A stretch of DNA of 10,864 nt from CAIZGX01 sp044371675 (GCA_044371675.1 JBILTF010000079.1:1-10864); one strand, 5' to 3'; shown: positions 1 to 7,622, counted from the stretch's first letter. Notes: generated by a model not told the origin, from the letters alone. A program made the numbers and translations.

Positions 1-969
1 ACAAAAAAAGGAAAGAACCCGTTATTGGTTGCTTGCGATATTTACCGTCCGGCTGCGATTAACCAATTGCACATCGTTGGAGAGAGCATTGGAGTTGCAG
101 TATATAGCGAACCCGAAAACAAAGACGCTGTGTCCATTGCGAAAAACGCTTTGGCCTTCGCGAAGCAAAACGGATACAACGTAGTTATTGTCGATACTGC
201 CGGACGTTTGGCTGTTGATGAGCAGATGATGACCGAAATTGCTGCGGTGAAGGAAGCCCTTCAGCCGACAGAGACATTGTTCGTGGTAGATGCCATGACC
301 GGTCAAGATGCTGTGAATACCGCGAAAGCGTTTCATGATAAATTGAATTTCGACGGGGTCATTCTTACCAAGTTAGACGGCGACACCCGAGGTGGAGCTG
401 CGCTAAGCATTAAGAGTGAAGTTAACAAACCCATTAAGTTCGTGGGTACTGGAGAGAAGATGGACGCGATTGACGTGTTTTACCCCGAGCGTATGGCCAG
501 TCGTATTCTTGGAATGGGCGATGTGGTTTCCTTGGTTGAAAAGGCACAAGAGCAATTTGATGAAGAGCAAGCGATGCGTCTGCAGAAGCGCATTAAAAAA
601 GACCAATTCGACTTCAATGACTTCCTAGATCAAATAGGTCAGATCAAGAAAATGGGAAGCATGAAAGACCTGATGGGTATGCTTCCTGGAATGGGGCAAT
701 TGAAAAATGTAGATGTAAACGACGATGCGTTTAAATATGTTGAAGCCATTATTCACAGCATGACCCCAACTGAACGCTCGAACCCGAGCATGATCAACCC
801 TTCGCGCAAAGCACGAATTGCAAAAGGATGTGGACGTCCGTTGGAAGAAGTGAACAAGCTGATGAAGCAGTTCGATCAGACGCGTCAGATGATGAAAATG
901 TTCACCAACAAGAACCAAATGGCTGCTATGATGAAGCAGGCTAATCAAATGAAAGGACTGAAAAGATAA
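1..969 (+). CDS. ffh: Signal recognition particle protein Ffh (SRP54), 5'-truncated by the window edge
   Basis: Ffh is the GTPase of the signal recognition particle. It binds signal sequences of nascent membrane proteins and 4.5S RNA and docks ribosomes on the FtsY receptor. The open frame runs from base 1 without a start, giving 322 residues. Full-length Ffh is usually about 440-450, so roughly 120 residues (N domain and the G1 P-loop) lie outside the window. Visible GTPase motifs, in fragment numbering, are DIYRPAA near residue 13, DTAGR at 65-69 (G3), TKLDGD at 123-128 (G4) and GTGEK further on (G5). The methionine-rich M domain begins about residue 215 with MGSMKDLMGMLPGMGQ. It carries the RNA-binding helix SRKARIAKGCG (268-278) and a Met-rich tail, typical for binding hydrophobic signal peptides. 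The stop shares one base with the purC start, suggesting co-transcription. The identification is very secure. The TTG at 25 is internal, not a start. Confidence 0.97.
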   Translation, partial: TKKGKNPLLVACDIYRPAAINQLHIVGESIGVAVYSEPENKDAVSIAKNALAFAKQNGYNVVIVDTAGRLAVDEQMMTEIAAVKEALQPTETLFVVDAMTGQDAVNTAKAFHDKLNFDGVILTKLDGDTRGGAALSIKSEVNKPIKFVGTGEKMDAIDVFYPERMASRILGMGDVVSLVEKAQEQFDEEQAMRLQKRIKKDQFDFNDFLDQIGQIKKMGSMKDLMGMLPGMGQLKNVDVNDDAFKYVEAIIHSMTPTERSNPSMINPSRKARIAKGCGRPLEEVNKLMKQFDQTRQMMKMFTNKNQMAAMMKQANQMKGLKR

Positions 970-1919
970 TGAAAGCACTCGCAGGAACTCAATTCACATT
1001 TCCGAACCAAACCAACTTTTACAAAGGCAAGGTTCGCGACGTATACAGCATTGGAGAAGACCTATTGGTAATGGTGGCATCTGACCGCATCTCTGCATTC
1101 GATGTGGTTTTGCCACGAGCCATTCCCTTCAAAGGACAAGTCTTGAATCAGATTGCAGAACGCATGTTGAATGAAACGGCCGATGTGGTTCCGAACTGGA
1201 AAATCTCTTCTCCCGATCCGAATGTCACCGTTGGAACACGATGCGAACCGTTCGCCGTTGAGATGGTTATTCGCGGGTATTTAACCGGACATGCTTGGAG
1301 AACCTACAGCAGTGGGCTTCGCACATTGTGCGGTGTATCACTTCCAGAAGGATTAAAAGAGCACGACAAGCTTCCTTCCCCCATTATTACTCCTACTACA
1401 AAAGCTTCTGAAGGTCACGACGAAGACATCAGTCGCGAAGAAATTATAGGCCAAGGAATAGTATCTGCAGAAGACTACGCCATTCTTGAAAAATACACCC
1501 ACGCCCTTTACGAGCGCGGAACTGAATTGGCGTTAAAACGCGGATTAATTCTGGTTGACACGAAATATGAATTCGGAAAGCACGACGGTGAAGTGGTTCT
1601 TATGGACGAGATTCACACTCCCGACTCTTCTCGCTATTTTTATGCTGAAGGCTACGCTGAGCGTCAGGCTGCCGACGAAAAGCAACGTCAGCTTTCGAAA
1701 GAATTCGTGCGTGAATGGCTCATCAGCGAAGGCTTCATGGGCAAGGAAGGACAGCAAGTTCCTGAAATGTCAGACGCCTGGCTCGAAGAAATAAGCAATC
1801 GATACATTGAACTTTTCGAAAGGGTAACCGGAGAATCGTTCATAAAGCAAGATTATTCTAATGTCGAGAACCGCGTGGAAAGCAATGTTATCAAGGCGTT
1901 GCGCACCCTTCAACCCTGA
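969..1919 (+). CDS. purC: Phosphoribosylaminoimidazole-succinocarboxamide (SAICAR) synthase
   Basis: PurC joins L-aspartate to CAIR using ATP to form SAICAR, a step of cytosolic de novo purine biosynthesis. The product has 316 residues, the longer form of the family (E. coli PurC is about 237), with an extended C-terminal part. Motifs seen are the N-terminal nucleotide-binding GKVRDVY (20-26) and SDRISAFD, the central signature LPSPIITPTTKA, LVDTKYEFG (195-203) and the DEIHTPDSSR active-site signature (213-222). These are followed by QLSKEFVREWL. The ATG lies in TAATG, overlapping the ffh stop by one base, so translation is probably coupled to ffh. The usual N-terminal motif follows closely, which supports this start. 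All signature residues are intact. Nothing in the neighbourhood relates to purine synthesis, so its placement after ffh is probably incidental. The function is very secure. Confidence 0.97.
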   Translation: MKALAGTQFTFPNQTNFYKGKVRDVYSIGEDLLVMVASDRISAFDVVLPRAIPFKGQVLNQIAERMLNETADVVPNWKISSPDPNVTVGTRCEPFAVEMVIRGYLTGHAWRTYSSGLRTLCGVSLPEGLKEHDKLPSPIITPTTKASEGHDEDISREEIIGQGIVSAEDYAILEKYTHALYERGTELALKRGLILVDTKYEFGKHDGEVVLMDEIHTPDSSRYFYAEGYAERQAADEKQRQLSKEFVREWLISEGFMGKEGQQVPEMSDAWLEEISNRYIELFERVTGESFIKQDYSNVENRVESNVIKALRTLQP

Positions 1920-1923
1920 TTTT

Positions 1924-1946
1924 TTTCAGTTCATATCTTACTGAAA
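1924..1946. repeat. Perfect 7-bp inverted repeat between purC and sucA
   Basis: TTTCAGT (1924-1930) and ACTGAAA (1940-1946) are exact reverse complements separated by 9 bases. The repeat starts 5 bases after the purC stop and ends 28 bases before the probable sucA -7 element. A regulator-binding site upstream of sucA is possible. A weak terminator-like hairpin for ffh-purC is also possible, but the stem is AT-rich and the next T-run (1958-1963) is not adjacent. Only the symmetry is directly visible, and the role is unknown. Confidence 0.4.
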
Positions 1947-1974
1947 TAGAGAAGTCGTTTTTTAGAGAAATACT

Positions 1975-1982
1975 TATCTTTG
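1975..1982 (+). promoter_or_regulatory. Probable Bacteroidota-type -7 promoter element for sucAB
   Basis: TATCTTTG is an exact match to the TAnnTTTG -7 consensus of the Bacteroidota primary sigma factor. It lies 24 bases upstream of the preferred sucA ATG at 2007, in the only sizeable gap before sucA. I see no clear TTG-type -33 element at the usual distance upstream, so the call rests on the -7 match and position. Transcription would be expected to begin a few bases downstream, giving a leader of roughly 15-20 bases. Confidence 0.55.
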
Positions 1983-2006
1983 GAACCGTATTTTCAAACG
2001 AAATCG

Positions 2007-4748
2007 ATGGACGATAATACCTATCTCGGCAATGCCGATGTGAACACGATTGAAGCGCTGTATAACCAATACCAGCAAGATCCCTCATCTCTAGATATTT
2101 CTTGGAGACGTTTTTTCGAAGGCTTCGAATTTCAACATTCCCTTTTTCCTGTGCTCTCGAGAGACACGGCATCTATTGGCGACGATGGCATGCACAAGGA
2201 ATTCAAGGTGATTAATCTTATAAACGCCTACCGCCAGCGCGGTCACCTCTTCACCCACACCAATCCGGTGCGTGAGCGAAGGAAATATTCTCCGAACCTC
2301 GAAATTGAAAACTTCGGACTAACCAAAGCCGATCTTGAATCTGTCTTTCATGCTGGTGTTGAAGTGGGATTGGGCGATGTGAAATTGAAAGACATCATTG
2401 CACACTTGCAGTCTTGTTACTGCGAAAGCATTGGCGCCGAATACATGTACATCCGCGACCCAGAAAAAATTCAGTGGTTGCGTTCTCGCCTTGAAGCGGT
2501 GAAGAAAACGCCATTCACTTCCGAAGAGAAAAAGCAAATCTTCGATATGGTGAACAAGGCAACCACCTTCGAACAGTACATTCAAAGAAAGTTTGTTGGA
2601 CAAAAGAGATTTAGTGTTGAAGGATGTGAGGCTGTGGTTCCGGCCATGGACTATATGGTTAGAGACGGCGCCGACAAAGGCGTTGAAGAATTTGTAATTG
2701 GAATGGCTCACCGTGGTCGCTTGAATGTTTTAACCAACATCCTGGGAAAGCCACAAGAAGAAATCTTTGCGGAATTCGATGGCGTAGCTTTCGACGATGA
2801 AGGTGTTTTCGACGGAGACGTTAAGTATCACTTCGGCTATTCCATTGACCGCGTGACACCGAATGGAAACAGCGTTCACCTGACCCTCTGCCCTAACCCT
2901 TCTCACCTTGAAGCGGTGAACCCAGTGGTAGCAGGATTAACCCGCGCGAAAATTGATCATTACTTAAATTCGGAAAATAAAATTGTTCCTGTGTTGATTC
3001 ACGGAGACGCTGCAATAGCCGGACAAGGTATCGTTTATGAAGTGGTTCAAATGGCGCAATTAGACGGTTACCGCGCAGGTGGTACTGTTCACATTGTGAC
3101 CAACAACCAAGTCGGTTTCACCACGAATTATTTAGACGGAAGATCTTCAACCTATTGTACCGACGTTGCGAAGACCACGCTTTGCCCGGTCTTCCACGTG
3201 AATGCAGATGATGTTGAAGCCGTTATTCAAACCATGAAATTGGCCTTCGATTACCGCATGGCATTCAACATGGACGTATTTGTAGACCTTTTGGGATACC
3301 GTAAATACGGGCACAACGAAGGCGACGAGCCGAAGTTCACGCAGCCAAGTTTATACAAAGCCATTGCCTCTCACTTAAGTCTTCGCGATTTATACGCGAA
3401 CAAATTAATGGGTGAAGGTGTCCTAACACAAGATGAAGTAAACGCTGCTAAGACCAACTTCGAAGCGCATTTAGATGAGCAATACGACAAGTCGCGCGGT
3501 GTGAAGCAAGCGTATGTGAAGCACTTCTTGGAAGAAACTTGGAAAGACATTCGCGTAGCAACTGAAACAGATTTCGAGCAGAGCATTGAAACGGCTGTAG
3601 CTAAAAAGAAATTATTGGAATTGGGAATGAAGATTTCAACCCTTCCAAAAGGAGAAACGTTCTTCCGTAAGATTGAAAAAGTATTTGAAGACCGCAGAAC
3701 CATGTTAGACAATAACACATTGGACTGGGCGCTTGGAGAGTTGTTGGCTTATGCATCTTTATTGGAAGAGGGACATCCTATTCGTATTTCAGGACAAGAC
3801 GTTGAGCGCGGAACATTCTCGCACAGACATGCTGTTGTGAAGACAGACGAAGATCAAGAGAAGCGCATTATTCCTTTGAATGAAATTAGCGCGAAACAAG
3901 CGAAGCTTTCCATCTACAACAGTTTATTGAGTGAGTATGGTGTTCTTGGATTCGATTACGGATATGCCTTCGGAACTCCGCAAGGATTGACCATTTGGGA
4001 AGCGCAATTTGGTGACTTCAATAACGGAGCACAGATTATGTTCGACCAATTCATTGCTGCTGCTGAAGATAAGTGGCGCACGATGAACGGAATTACCATT
4101 CTTCTTCCACATGGATTTGAAGGACAAGGATCTGAGCACAGCTCGGGCCGCATGGAACGTTTCTTACAACTGGCTGCTGAGCTGAACATTCAAGTTGCGA
4201 ACTGTACCGTTCCTTCAAACATGTTCCACTTACTTCGTAGACAAGTGAAGACCGAGTACCGCAAGCCATTGGTTGTATTCACTCCGAAGAAATTATTGCG
4301 TTATCCAAAAGCCGTTTCTAAGATTGAAGACTTTGCGAAAGGAGGATTCCGCGAGGTAATTGACGATAACATTAAAGCGCGTAAGCAAACCAAAGTGGTT
4401 GCTTTGTGCACCGGAAAAGTATATTACGAATTGTTGGAAGAGAAAGAGAAGCGCGGCTTAACCGATGAGATTTCGTTGGTGCGTATTGAGCAGCTTTATC
4501 CGCTTCCTGAAAAGCAAATACGTGAATTGCTTGGGAAATATGGCAAGAAAGCAAAGTTAGTATGGTGTCAGGAAGAGCCCGAAAACATGGGAGCTTGGAG
4601 TTACATGATGCGAGCATTGCGCGACTTAAACCTAGACGTTGTAAGTTTGCCTGCGTCGGCTTCTCCTGCAACAGGATCTCCGCGTGTGCATGAGATGCGA
4701 ATGAATAAGATGATAACCACCTTGTTTGATAAGATTTCTAAAGCCTAA
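2007..4748 (+). CDS. sucA: 2-oxoglutarate dehydrogenase E1 component
   Basis: SucA is the thiamine-diphosphate-dependent decarboxylase of the 2-oxoglutarate dehydrogenase complex. It decarboxylates 2-oxoglutarate and transfers the succinyl group to the lipoyl arm of SucB. The product has 913 residues (E. coli is 933). Domains in order are the short N-terminal region (about 4-45, ending WRRFFEGFEF), the dehydrogenase domain (about 190-510), the transketolase-like pyrimidine-binding domain (about 570-770) and the C-terminal OGDH domain. Motifs are MAHRGRLNVL (H235), CPNPSHLEAVNPVV, the ThDP/Mg motif with D334 and N367, YRKYGHNEGDEP, and HGFEGQGSEHSS (H702, H711). These fit OGDH rather than pyruvate dehydrogenase E1. 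I chose ATG 2007 over the in-frame TTG at 1980 because that TTG overlaps the probable -7 element and ATG gives the usual N-terminus. sucB follows after 11 bases, so the two form one operon. Confidence 0.97.
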   Translation: MDDNTYLGNADVNTIEALYNQYQQDPSSLDISWRRFFEGFEFQHSLFPVLSRDTASIGDDGMHKEFKVINLINAYRQRGHLFTHTNPVRERRKYSPNLEIENFGLTKADLESVFHAGVEVGLGDVKLKDIIAHLQSCYCESIGAEYMYIRDPEKIQWLRSRLEAVKKTPFTSEEKKQIFDMVNKATTFEQYIQRKFVGQKRFSVEGCEAVVPAMDYMVRDGADKGVEEFVIGMAHRGRLNVLTNILGKPQEEIFAEFDGVAFDDEGVFDGDVKYHFGYSIDRVTPNGNSVHLTLCPNPSHLEAVNPVVAGLTRAKIDHYLNSENKIVPVLIHGDAAIAGQGIVYEVVQMAQLDGYRAGGTVHIVTNNQVGFTTNYLDGRSSTYCTDVAKTTLCPVFHVNADDVEAVIQTMKLAFDYRMAFNMDVFVDLLGYRKYGHNEGDEPKFTQPSLYKAIASHLSLRDLYANKLMGEGVLTQDEVNAAKTNFEAHLDEQYDKSRGVKQAYVKHFLEETWKDIRVATETDFEQSIETAVAKKKLLELGMKISTLPKGETFFRKIEKVFEDRRTMLDNNTLDWALGELLAYASLLEEGHPIRISGQDVERGTFSHRHAVVKTDEDQEKRIIPLNEISAKQAKLSIYNSLLSEYGVLGFDYGYAFGTPQGLTIWEAQFGDFNNGAQIMFDQFIAAAEDKWRTMNGITILLPHGFEGQGSEHSSGRMERFLQLAAELNIQVANCTVPSNMFHLLRRQVKTEYRKPLVVFTPKKLLRYPKAVSKIEDFAKGGFREVIDDNIKARKQTKVVALCTGKVYYELLEEKEKRGLTDEISLVRIEQLYPLPEKQIRELLGKYGKKAKLVWCQEEPENMGAWSYMMRALRDLNLDVVSLPASASPATGSPRVHEMRMNKMITTLFDKISKA

Positions 4749-4759
4749 AAAACAGAAGT

Positions 4760-6007
4760 ATGTCAGTAATTGAAATTAAAGTTCCCTCTCCAGGTGAGAG
4801 TATTAGCGAAGTTCAGATTGCCAACTGGGTTGTAAAATCCGGTGACTTCGTTCAGAACGGACAAGTGATTGCGGAAATTGATTCCGACAAAGCGACATTG
4901 GAAATGACTGCTGAAGCATCAGGAGAAATTACCATTCTTGCTGCGGCGGGAGATACGGTTGCTGTAGGAGCAACTGCTGCAACAATAGACACCTCGAAGC
5001 AAGGCAATGCGCCTGCTCCAGCGGCGGCTCCGAAAGCGGAAGCGGCTCCGGTTGCAGTGCCAACACCTGCGCCAGCTGCGGCACCATCTCCGGGGCCTGC
5101 GGCTAGTTATGCAGCTGGCCACGCGGCTCCTGCTGCTGCGAAGATGATGGCAGAAAACAATGTGACTGCTGCTCAAGTAAGCGGAACAGGTCCGGGTGGA
5201 AGAATATTGAAAAGCGATGTGGCATCAGCAATGGCTGCCGGATTCGACACTTCTGCTGTTCCTGCAAGAACAGGTGAAAGAACCGAGCGTCGCGAAAAGA
5301 TGACCATGCTTCGTAAGAAAGTTGCAGAGCGTTTGGTTTCTGTGAAGAACAATACCGCCATGCTAACCACCTTCAACGAGGTGAACATGAAGCCAGCTAT
5401 GGATCTTCGTGCGAAGTACAAAGAATTATTCAAAGAGAAACACGGTGTTGGTCTAGGCTTCATGAGCTTATTCACCAAAGCTGTTTGTGAAGCGCTTCAT
5501 CAATTCCCTGCTGTGAATGCTCGCATTGACGGAACCGATATTGTTTACAACGATTTTTGCGATGTGGGAATAGCAGTGTCAACTCCGAAAGGATTGATGG
5601 TTCCTATCGTTCGTAACGCTGAAATGCTTTCACTTGCCGACATTGAAAAAGGCATTGGTGGTCTAGCGAAAAAAGCACGTGATGGAAAAATTACGGTAGA
5701 CGATATGACAGGTGGAACCTTCACCATTACAAACGGTGGAGTATTCGGATCTATGCTTTCAACGCCTATCATTAATCCTCCGCAAAGCGCTATTCTAGGT
5801 ATGCACAACATTGTTGAGCGTCCCATTGCTGAGAACGGACAAGTGGTTATTCGTCCAATCATGTACATCGCATTAAGCTACGATCACCGCATTATCGACG
5901 GAAAAGAAAGCGTTGGATTCTTGGTAAAACTGAAAGAGATGTTAGAGAATCCAGAGCGCATGTTGTTCGGAGGAAAAACAGCTGAAGAGGTGCTCTTGGG
6001 ACTGTAA
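4760..6007 (+). CDS. sucB: Dihydrolipoyllysine succinyltransferase, E2 of 2-oxoglutarate dehydrogenase
   Basis: SucB forms the core of the 2-oxoglutarate dehydrogenase complex. Its swinging lipoyl arm takes the succinyl group from SucA and the catalytic domain passes it to CoA. The 415 residues divide clearly. A single lipoyl domain covers 1-77, with the lipoylated lysine K44 in DSDKATLE. A flexible Ala/Pro-rich linker spans about 84-119. The peripheral subunit-binding domain (about 120-157, ending GTGPGGRILKSDV) docks E1/E3. The acyltransferase domain runs from about 180 to the end. The catalytic motif is SYDHRIIDG, with H376 and D380. The LSYDHRxIDGxESVGFL context and the sucA neighbour point to succinyl- rather than acetyltransferase. 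It starts at ATG 11 bases after sucA without a Shine-Dalgarno sequence, and a strong terminator follows. No lpd (E3) gene is in the window. Confidence 0.97.
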   Translation: MSVIEIKVPSPGESISEVQIANWVVKSGDFVQNGQVIAEIDSDKATLEMTAEASGEITILAAAGDTVAVGATAATIDTSKQGNAPAPAAAPKAEAAPVAVPTPAPAAAPSPGPAASYAAGHAAPAAAKMMAENNVTAAQVSGTGPGGRILKSDVASAMAAGFDTSAVPARTGERTERREKMTMLRKKVAERLVSVKNNTAMLTTFNEVNMKPAMDLRAKYKELFKEKHGVGLGFMSLFTKAVCEALHQFPAVNARIDGTDIVYNDFCDVGIAVSTPKGLMVPIVRNAEMLSLADIEKGIGGLAKKARDGKITVDDMTGGTFTITNGGVFGSMLSTPIINPPQSAILGMHNIVERPIAENGQVVIRPIMYIALSYDHRIIDGKESVGFLVKLKEMLENPERMLFGGKTAEEVLLGL

Positions 6008-6035
6008 TTACTTAGAACGAATTTAAATACGTATT

Positions 6036-6062
6036 GAAAGGAGGCTTGCCTCCTTTCTTTTT
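6036..6062 (+). terminator. Rho-independent terminator after sucB
   Basis: GAAAGGAGG (6036-6044) pairs perfectly with CCTCCTTTC (6049-6057) around the tetraloop CTTG. Five T residues (6058-6062) follow directly. The element begins 28 bases after the sucB stop. It is the only convincing intrinsic terminator in the window and separates the sucAB unit from the nuo operon. Confidence 0.9.
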
Positions 6063-6128
6063 GTTTGAAACTTTGAATATTCGTGTGAAAAAACATACCG
6101 AAAAACTTCATTAATCGGTTGTTCCTTC

Positions 6129-6136
6129 TACCTTTG
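6129..6136 (+). promoter_or_regulatory. Probable Bacteroidota-type -7 promoter element for the nuo operon
   Basis: TACCTTTG matches the TAnnTTTG -7 consensus exactly. It sits 29 bases upstream of the nuoA ATG and downstream of the sucB terminator, where an operon promoter is needed. No good TTG-type -33 motif is visible at the usual spacing. Transcription would start at about 6141-6145, at or next to a small leader hairpin. Confidence 0.6.
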
Positions 6137-6140
6137 CGAC

Positions 6141-6154
6141 GCCCTAAAATGGGC
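6141..6154 (+). other. Small hairpin in the nuoA leader
   Basis: GCCC (6141-6144) and GGGC (6151-6154) form a four-pair GC stem with the six-base loop TAAAAT, 11 bases before the nuoA ATG. If transcription starts just after the -7 element at 6129-6136, the hairpin would lie at the extreme 5' end of the mRNA, where it could slow decay. A four-base stem can occur by chance. Confidence 0.3.
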
Positions 6155-6165
6155 TCCTGCAAGAA

Positions 6166-6540
6166 ATGGAAAAAACATCACACCTTTGGGAATATCTACC
6201 CATCGTTTTCATGGCACTCGTTGCCGCTGGATTTGTTGTCACCACTATGTTGCTGACACACCTGCTTGGTCCGAAGAGAAAAACAAAAATTAAGAACGAA
6301 GCTTTCGAATGCGGAATTGAATCGGTTGGAAATGCGCGTACGCCTTTTTCAATCAAATATTTTTTGGTAGCAATCCTTTTCGTTCTATTCGACGTAGAAG
6401 TAATATTCATGTATCCATGGGCGGTGAACTTCAGAGAACTTGGAGCTTTCGGATTGTGGGAAATGTTCACCTTCATGGGATTAATGGTTGTAGGCTTGCT
6501 CTACATCATTAAGAAAGGCGCATTAAACTGGGAGAAATAA
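6166..6540 (+). CDS. nuoA: NADH-quinone oxidoreductase subunit A
   Basis: NuoA is a small membrane subunit of complex I near the junction of the membrane and peripheral arms, next to the quinone cavity. The product has 124 residues with three hydrophobic segments, about 10-33, 65-87 and 97-115. Family signatures are FECGI (47-51) on the loop after the first helix and KYFLVAILFVLFDVEVIF (64-81). The latter carries the conserved acidic residues D76 and E78, which correspond to the functionally important FDVE positions in other NuoA proteins. It is the first gene of the nuo operon. The ATG is preceded by an A-rich stretch instead of a Shine-Dalgarno sequence. An ATG at 6149 is out of frame. nuoB follows after 21 bases. 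Confidence 0.96.
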   Translation: MEKTSHLWEYLPIVFMALVAAGFVVTTMLLTHLLGPKRKTKIKNEAFECGIESVGNARTPFSIKYFLVAILFVLFDVEVIFMYPWAVNFRELGAFGLWEMFTFMGLMVVGLLYIIKKGALNWEK

Positions 6541-6561
6541 AAACTTTTTAATACAAAAGAA

Positions 6562-7107
6562 ATGAGTGTAAACATTGATCCAAGCCACAAGCCTGACGGT
6601 TACGAAGGCGCCGGATTTTTCGCCACATCGTTAGACAAAGCTGTAGGATTAGCTCGCGCGAATTCTCTATGGCCTTTGCCATTCGCAACTTCATGCTGCG
6701 GAATTGAATTCATGGCTACCATGGCTTCTCACTACGATCTTGCACGTTTCGGTTCGGAGCGTTTGAGCTTCTCACCAAGACAAGCAGACTTGCTTATGGT
6801 CATGGGAACCATTTCGAAAAAGATGGGACCTATCCTTCGTCAAGTGTACGAGCAAATGGCTGAACCAAAATGGGTGTTGAGCATGGGTGCTTGCGCTTCT
6901 TCAGGTGGAATCTTCGACACGTACAGCGTTCTTCAAGGAATCGATAGAATCATTCCAGTTGACGTTTACATTCCTGGTTGTCCGCCAAGACCGGAACAAG
7001 TTTTAGACGGCATCTTGAAAATTCAAGAGTTGGCTAAGAACGAAGGTCGCAGCCGCAGAACTTCAGAAGAATACAAAGCCCGTTTGGCACAATACGGAAT
7101 TGAATAA
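6562..7107 (+). CDS. nuoB: NADH-quinone oxidoreductase subunit B (N2 cluster subunit)
   Basis: NuoB binds the terminal 4Fe-4S cluster N2, which passes electrons to quinone at the interface with NuoD. The product has 181 residues. The four expected ligands are present: the adjacent pair C45-C46 in ATSCCGIEFMA, C111 in GACASSGGIF and C140 in PGCPPRPEQ. The segment from 59 to 75 (DLARFGSERLSFSPRQA) is the family's conserved region before the second ligand. Length and motifs are normal. No membrane segment or signal peptide is evident, as expected for a peripheral-arm subunit. The stop overlaps the nuoC start by one base (TAATG), so translation is probably coupled. The A-rich leader again lacks a Shine-Dalgarno sequence. 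Confidence 0.97.
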   Translation: MSVNIDPSHKPDGYEGAGFFATSLDKAVGLARANSLWPLPFATSCCGIEFMATMASHYDLARFGSERLSFSPRQADLLMVMGTISKKMGPILRQVYEQMAEPKWVLSMGACASSGGIFDTYSVLQGIDRIIPVDVYIPGCPPRPEQVLDGILKIQELAKNEGRSRRTSEEYKARLAQYGIE

Positions 7108-7622
7108 TGGCAGCCATGACTACCCAAGAACTTCACGATTTCGTTTTATCGAATTCAGAAAATATTTCTTCAAGCATTGTTACGAGCTACGTAGATCGTG
7201 ACTTCCCTTGCTTCGAAGTAAAAAAAGAGAACATCCTTGAAGTCATGAAACACTTCAAAGAGTCGACCGAACTTTCATTCGGTTTTTTGACCACATGCTG
7301 CGCCATGCACTTTCCTGAGCAAGGCGACAAAGAGTTCGGAATGGTTTACCACTTGCACAACATGCAAGCGAACACACGCATTCGTGTGAAGACCTTCTTC
7401 CCGAAATCTGACTTGAAAATTTCTTCACTTGTTTCTCTTTGGCCTTCGGCGAACTGGATGGAGCGTCAAGAATTCGATTTCTTCGGTGTACAATTCCAAG
7501 GTCATCCAGACCTTCGTAGAATCCTGAACATGGATGAAATGAACTACTTCCCGATGCGCAAAGAGTATCCGTTAGAGGACGCTGGACGCGACGATAAACA
7601 AGATAAATATTTTGGGCGATAA
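7107..7622 (+). CDS. nuoC: NADH-quinone oxidoreductase subunit C
   Basis: NuoC (30-kDa type) is a structural subunit of the peripheral arm that packs against NuoD and binds no cofactor. The product has 171 residues. The diagnostic C-terminal signature is intact: ERQEFDFFG (119-127) then GHPDLRRIL (132-140), followed by YFPMRKEYPLED. It is a separate gene, unlike the nuoCD fusion of E. coli. The start at 7107 overlaps the nuoB stop. A second in-frame ATG at 7116 would shorten the protein by three residues and cannot be excluded. An adjacent cysteine pair, C64-C65 in LTTCCAMHFPEQG, occurs mid-protein and is not part of a known NuoC cofactor site. nuoD begins 4 bases after the stop. Confidence 0.94.
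   Translation: MAAMTTQELHDFVLSNSENISSSIVTSYVDRDFPCFEVKKENILEVMKHFKESTELSFGFLTTCCAMHFPEQGDKEFGMVYHLHNMQANTRIRVKTFFPKSDLKISSLVSLWPSANWMERQEFDFFGVQFQGHPDLRRILNMDEMNYFPMRKEYPLEDAGRDDKQDKYFGR

Noticed and set aside
625..978. 117-codon open frame on the minus strand inside ffh
   Set aside because: It lies fully antisense to well-conserved ffh codons and has a low-complexity His/Leu-rich translation with no recognisable motif.
1916..1929. CTGA-T6-TCAG hairpin at the purC stop as a terminator
   Set aside because: The stem has only four pairs, the T-run is in the loop rather than after the stem, and it overlaps the better inverted repeat at 1924-1946.
2319..2711. 130-codon open frame on the minus strand inside sucA
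   Set aside because: It is antisense to a conserved dehydrogenase domain, with no upstream signal and no domain-like pattern.
5009..5130. Repetitive GCTCC/GCGGC-rich stretch in sucB as a DNA repeat array
   Set aside because: It encodes the Ala/Pro-rich flexible linker expected in E2 proteins, and the units are irregular.
4919..5176. 85-codon Arg/Ser/Cys-rich open frame on the minus strand of sucB
   Set aside because: Its odd composition is the mirror of the Ala/Pro-rich linker codons of SucB, not a gene.
6149..6165. ATG just upstream of nuoA as a start or leader peptide
   Set aside because: It is out of frame with nuoA and runs far into the nuoA coding region before stopping. The encoded peptide has no attenuator-like features.
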